From: Acanthopleura granulata
Taxonomy: Eukaryota; Mollusca; Polyplacophora; Chitonida; Chitonidae
NCBI GenBank assembly: GCA_016165875.1
Contig: JABBOT010000005.1
Span: 20,089,203 to 20,153,202, forward strand
DNA length: 64,000 nucleotides
Direction of reading: 5' to 3'
Each line of letters begins with the position of its first letter. Within the stretch, counting starts at the first letter, position 1. Below, piece after piece: positions 59,081 to 64,000 of this stretch. The notes under the pieces are model-generated. The model did not search any database, was not told the DNA's origin, and saw only the letters and a program-made list of their open reading frames with translations. The position numbers and the translations under genes are program-made.

Positions 59081-61784
59081 ATGGGTCAACGGCCAAGTGA
59101 AGGCAAAAATTCTTTTGAATATGTGCATATGTCATGTACAGAGACATTTAAGTCATGGCATGTTTATCTTTGATATATAATAATAGCCCTGGACTGGCTT
59201 GTATAGATCTTCTTATATAGAATCAAAGAGAATGTACACAAAAAATCATTCAGGAAAAGGCTTTCAACGGTATAATGATTTCTTTTACACATAAATGTGT
59301 ATTTTACCTGTATATAAAAATATACCATATACTTTATTTTGAGACGTTGTTTTCACATCCACTGAAATTATTTGCATGTAGTGTATGCACTCATGGGGAG
59401 AGCTATATATATATGAAGATACATGAGCACAAACACAAATATTACCTGTGGAAGCCTCGGGTGCATGGGGAGGGGAAAGGGTGGATCGGAACATAGATGC
59501 ATGCCTATTGTTTGATGTGTTATCGGTACATACTTCAAATAGTTTCTTCACCCGATAACGGCGATTGTCATAGTTCCTCTCACATGTGCAATTTACCACG
59601 CATGGTAGACAGACTGGCCAGCAAAGTATTACTGTAATGAGTGACAAATACATACTTTCCTCCGGAAAACATCTATACGTCACTCCAAGTGTATATGTTT
59701 GAATAAAGTACTGGTGGCATTTATCAATCGTGATAACACACGATATGGGATTTAGGAACCATATGGAGGCCTACTTTTTATGTATCTCATAGACATTCAC
59801 GTGGATTTATTAAAAGCACGAAAATACAATTTGAATTTACGACACTATATGTGGAGAGAAACCCTAGCTTCTTCTGTGAATACAACAGTGATTATTTCGT
59901 TATACATATTATCGACGCAAAGTTATATACATTACCGAGATGAGTTCAATATACAACCCACGCATGCGTTGGAACTTGTAGGTCTTACTGCATTTATATG
60001 CACTTAGCGTCAAATTATACTTGCACCATGCCAGACTTAGGAACCTTGTATGCATAACACATACGATTTATTGGTTATATAAAACTACACGCATGCAATG
60101 AAAAGTTACATTGACGGAACTATAACGTGTTACCAGTAAGCTGGGGAAAAGTTTAGGAAATTCCATTTTGTAATAATCAAAGAAGTTGGTTGATTAATAT
60201 GCTGAAGTTTGTTATGAATTCTTTTTATATTAAATTTCCAACGTGTTTGTGCTTATATAGGACGGCGGTTTATCGGGTCATTACACTGTTAAATAATTTT
60301 CGTAAAATTTCACGGTTAAAAGGCCTGGCAACAATTACAAAAACAAAAAAGCTGCAATGTGTCTTCACTGTAAAATAATGGACGCCTCTGAAAATAACAG
60401 TTTCATGAAATACACATGACAAAAAATATACATGGGTAAACATTTCATTTAATAAATGTCACTTTTACACTTTCATTGTCGTTGGTAAATAAAAAAAAAA
60501 CAGCAATTTTAATGACTTCTGATTTATTAATAGAATATAGGCAGTACTTCAGCCCTTACGTTGTGTTATACAAAATGTTTTGTTGAACGTGGAAAAAAAT
60601 CACCTGACTAAACCGTATATGAAGTTGGAATGTGCGCAAGATAAACTTAAAGTGAATCTAAAACTGACTTAATAATAATCAGCAACAGAGGCATTCAGGT
60701 GTATCAGATCGGTCGTTTATAGTGAAAACATACAGTTCAGTATAGTCTATATGTTAACCATATTCGTCGGAACGTGGGAGGGGGGGGGGGGTTAGACAGG
60801 TCATTCGGAAGAATATTCCCAGCCAGGTTTGTGGTTGGTGAAATTTTTCAAGTCAAGGCGTATGTTCCGAAATGCTTTGGGCAGTGACAAACAAGGGATG
60901 AAATTTGCCACAGCACGGCTGTATATGTCTCTGATGCAAAGGCTAATTGATATCCGTTATATGACACAACAGTCCAGGCCTAATGTATAAGCCTATGGCT
61001 TCTAGGATAAGACATACATTCGCAAAGAGAGTGGTCTATATATGCACAGAAGGTACGACAAATTACAAGATAGTCTGTTTGCTATATGTACGCGATATTA
61101 CCTCTACTGGTCTCTGGTACAGTGATTCGCAGACGAGCTCCTAGACTACTCGGCCACCGTGAGCCCGGTCCTTAATTGGTATTACATTTTGACAGTTACC
61201 TTCATAATATTTTCTTTTGGAACACGTTAGTGTGTGATTTCATCTTTACAACACGTTTATACCGAATGTAAGAAGGATTCAGAAGATACCTAAAGTTAGC
61301 CATTGTTTTTCAATCGTGATTTTCTCACCTCAAATATTAATAAATGAGGAGTATTTGGGCCGTTCTCTTCTGGTCTGTTTAATCAAGATTTTGAATCAAG
61401 TCCGGTATCATTGCATACAGGTCTAATTGATGTCAACATTGAACAACCAGGAAATAACTTGTCACGTGGAGGTGAACCATCCAACCAAATTGCTGTTAAC
61501 AGAAAAAATTAATCTTAATGTTCTGCACACATTAAGGGGAATTCCGTGTGCTGATTTCTTTAAGCTATTTCACATGTAAGAGATAAGTATACATGATAAA
61601 ATGCTTCTTCCTGTCTACATTTGCCGTGTTGCACATTACAGTGAAGGATCCATTTTGATTTAGTAGTTTGTTGGAGATTTCCAAGTGAAAAAGATTCAAA
61701 TTAAGTTCATCTGTTTCAGAATACAAATTTTATTAAAGCTTAAAACAAATGTAACTAACAACAGCAAAATAAAACCAGATAGAG
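59081..61784. other. Intergenic, no gene recognised
   Basis: AT-rich, with a G-run at about 60779-60790. No coding exon or RNA gene supported. Confidence 0.5.
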
Positions 61785-61980
61785 AGAGTGAGTGATTGTT
61801 TGGAATTTAAGGTCGTGCTTAACAATGTTTCAGTCATATGACGATGACGAGTCCTTGTATGTGCATATAGTGTGTCGTCTTGCGGCAGGGCGAGTACATG
61901 CGTGCCGCCAAAGTGCTGCCGTCACTGGTACATCATGCCGAAGATACGAGACCTGACACTCCACCAAGTCACACTATACC
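61785..61980 (-). repeat. SINE family B, 3' part (split copy)
   Basis: GAGAGTGAGTGATTG, CATATGACGATGACGAG, GTCTTGCGGCAGGGCGAGTA, CCAAAGTGCTGCCGTCACTG and ACTCCACCAAGTCACACTAT: the plus-strand view of a minus-oriented copy. It stops at 61980, where the 1.3-kb insertion begins. Confidence 0.75.
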
Positions 61981-63301
61981 ATCTTCATTTTATCAAGTCA
62001 ATGAAAACTTCGCCTATACCTACGCTTTCTGCCTTCATCCAAGAGGAAGAAATAACCGATGCACCCGACTCAATAGTTGATGATTATTAATGTTAATGTA
62101 TTACCCAATCAAATAGTAGGCCTAGTTCAACTAACTGATTGAAAGCAAAGACGAAACAACAGGTGTCCGCGCACACGGCCGATGGCAGGTGAAATCCAAA
62201 ACAGAAGAACTTTCCACAGCTGTAAAGATGGGGATAAAACCGGCATAAACAAACAGATGCTGGTCTGATGTTAAGATATTAAGACGTGGTGTCAAAATAC
62301 TTCTTGTCGCGTTCAGTCATGCAGAGATTTTGTACCCTGAATTAAACCTTCCGTGGCCACGCATACTTTAATGTTCTATATACGATATCGTGCTGCAAAA
62401 CATTACACGAGCTGGACATAGCTGGTCTATTCTACCTCAATGGCTCGGTCAACTCGTCATGTTCGCCCATCACCAGCCTAATGAATTAAACGATGTACCA
62501 ATACAACTTTTAACAGTGGTCCATTTGAAAAACGAGGGTTGTTTTCCTGTCCGTATTTGAACGATGTCTACCCATTAAAATCTGTATGTTCCTCAATCAG
62601 AAATGATCGGCCGAGGAGATCGCAGCGATCTTCATAAGCTTGTATTAAGCTCACATACCTTTCTTTAGGCAGCGGCCCGAATATTAACTACTTGTCGCTC
62701 GCAAGACATTTATCGTAAACTCTCCACGCTGTGAGAGTTTTCGGCTTTTGGGCTACCTATGTGACAGCGTGATCCCTGCACAGAAAAACTCCAAATAAGG
62801 GAGATTACCGGATTGCATTGACAGTTGGCTAAACATGGCGGACTGCGCGAATTTTTGTTCGAAACAATGGTCTAAAACAGCCTATATGGCCCTAACGCAA
62901 GCGTTTGAAAACCGCTGCGATATGCTCTCCCCTCGTTTGATCACTGCTGATTCGGGAATACACAGATTTGAAAGGGTAGGCGGCGTCTAAATGCGGATAA
63001 AAAAATAACCCTCGTTTTTCAAATGGACTTCTGTTGGACGTTGTATGGATAGCGTACAACGTCTAATTCATTAGGCTAGCTCACCACGTGTTCCAGAGCT
63101 TTTAGTACACTTGATTGACACGTTTGAAATTTACAACGTGCATAAATTCTGTGCCAGCCCGAGCAGGCAAGTAACTGATTGGATCACGATGAGGGCTTTT
63201 CAAGTTCGGACTGGAACAGTTTCGACTAGTCGATTGATCAAGACAGAAAACGGAGTCATTTAACGCGTAGCGATACACGGAGTGCCTGATATGATGAAGA
63301 T
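61981..63301. mobile_element. 1.32-kb inverted-repeat insertion splitting a SINE
   Basis: It begins ATCTTCATTTTATCAAG and ends with the inverse (ATATGATGAAGAT). On the outside, ACACTATACC (61971-61980) and ACATTATACC (63302-63311) form a near-perfect 10-bp duplication of the SINE target. Terminal inverted repeats plus an 8-10-bp duplication suggest a cut-and-paste DNA element. No transposase frame is seen, so it is non-autonomous. It contains the palindrome at 62475-63077. Confidence 0.65.
62475..63077. repeat. 0.6-kb long-inverted-repeat element, nested
   Basis: AGCCTAATGAATTA.ACG.TGTA at the left matches the reverse of the right end, and the similarity continues for about 170-180 bp per arm (GTCCATTTGAAAAACGAGGG, CCGATTTCT-like AATCAG.A.TGATC, ATCGCAGCG). 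The central 250 bp is not paired. No coding frame. Confidence 0.75.
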
Positions 63302-63481
63302 ACATTATACCGACACCGGGCGGACCAGTCCTGTTTCCTTACTGTAACCTCTCAATGCTGAGCGCCAAGCGAGGCAGCAAGAAGTGCCATTTTTGAAGTC
63401 TTTGGTATGACCTGTCCCGAGCTTGAATCTGGATCTTCCAACCTCGAGGCAGACGTTCTAACCACTAGACCACCGGGGCGG
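63302..63481 (-). repeat. SINE family B, 5' part with tRNA-like head (split copy)
   Basis: On the minus strand it starts CCGCCCCGGTGGTCTAGTGG (A-box region), then TTAGAACGTCTGCCTCGAGG and AGATTCAAGCTCGGG (B-box), CATACCAAAGACTTC, and TTGGCGCTCAGCATTGAGAG. It resumes exactly where 61980 stopped, so the two parts were one SINE. Confidence 0.8.
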
Positions 63482-64000
63482 TAAAAAACAAATACAATGT
63501 GCAAAGTCCACCAGGGTTGTCAGAAATATTGCTGTGTTCATATGTGCCAAGCACAAATTTCCAGGTTTAGCCCTGGGCTAGATCGCACCTAAGACCAAAA
63601 ACGAGGAAGTTGCTGCTTCCTCGCCTGCCATTATGGGGAAATAACAATGACTGGTCACCCCGTATACTAGACTGGGTGTCTTCGGTATATCCTCTCGTTG
63701 AGGCAGCACTTAACAGAAAAGTTGTGCAGTATATAATACGCATACAAATGACTTCGTCGTCACATGACGTATGGAATATTGTGGCTGTTAAACCTCAAGC
63801 ATCACAGCATCCCGTAGCCTTAAAATCGTTGTGATGCTTATCCATTTAAATTACCATGGCATTTTTTTTTCTCCATGTCTGTGATTAAAGTGCAAGAATA
63901 TTTCTTCTCTCATGCACATACCTTATTTCTAATGATATTCTAATGACACAACCGTGCAGTCACCAATGATATGAATCAATATTTCAGAATATATATTTGT
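63482..64000. other. Right edge, nothing recognised
   Basis: No exon, RNA gene or clear repeat visible before the window ends. Confidence 0.5.

Noticed and set aside
63400..63481. tRNA gene on the minus strand
   Set aside because: A- and B-box-like parts are present, but the cloverleaf is not intact and it continues into SINE B sequence.

Overview
This is a eukaryotic, AT-rich, repeat-laden window. Two spliced protein-coding genes can be modelled exon by exon. The nuclear introns, the lophotrochozoan-style tRNA-derived SINEs (tail like AGTACGGCGTAAAACACCAA followed by AAAT repeats) and the protein sequences point to a lophotrochozoan animal, most likely a mollusc or brachiopod. The species cannot be fixed from sequence alone.

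Left end (about 1-6.3 kb): a complete five-exon gene on the minus strand encodes L-aminoadipate-semialdehyde dehydrogenase-phosphopantetheinyl transferase (AASDHPPT, 321 aa). Every junction is GT-AG and all recognised core catalytic positions are kept. A roughly 235-bp palindromic foldback element lies just past its stop codon.

Middle left (6.3-27.7 kb): I find no gene here. The stretch is filled with tRNA-derived SINEs, a 44-/38-bp minisatellite (12.7-13.5 kb), an ATC-rich simple-sequence tract (16.6-17.7 kb) interrupted by a near-identical 292-bp copy of sequence from 2.2 kb upstream, a degenerate RNase H-bearing LINE on the minus strand (19.2-21.4 kb), and a SINE with a perfect 17-bp target-site duplication.

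Centre (27.7-47 kb): a Hand-family bHLH transcription factor gene on the plus strand. Exon 1 carries the N-terminus and the whole bHLH. A 16.4-kb intron separates it from a small last exon that encodes the invariant Hand C-terminus. A TATA/Inr-like core promoter and opposed CCAAT boxes lie upstream, and a start-stop ATG-TGA sits in the leader. The intron holds a roughly 33-bp minisatellite of about 1 kb, inverted copies of an unnamed repeat, and several GC-richer patches that could be enhancers.

Right end (47-64 kb): no recognisable gene. There are more SINEs, an approximately 1-kb element with 18-bp inverted ends, a cluster of three related foldback elements (58.1-59.1 kb), and a nest in which a SINE is split by a 1.3-kb inverted-repeat insertion that itself contains a 0.6-kb long inverted repeat.

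The two genes have unrelated roles (protein pantetheinylation; mesoderm and muscle/neural patterning) and I see no sign of shared regulation. I did not find a clearly new biological system. The most unusual material is structural: palindromic elements, the templated duplication, nested insertions and the start-stop uORF.
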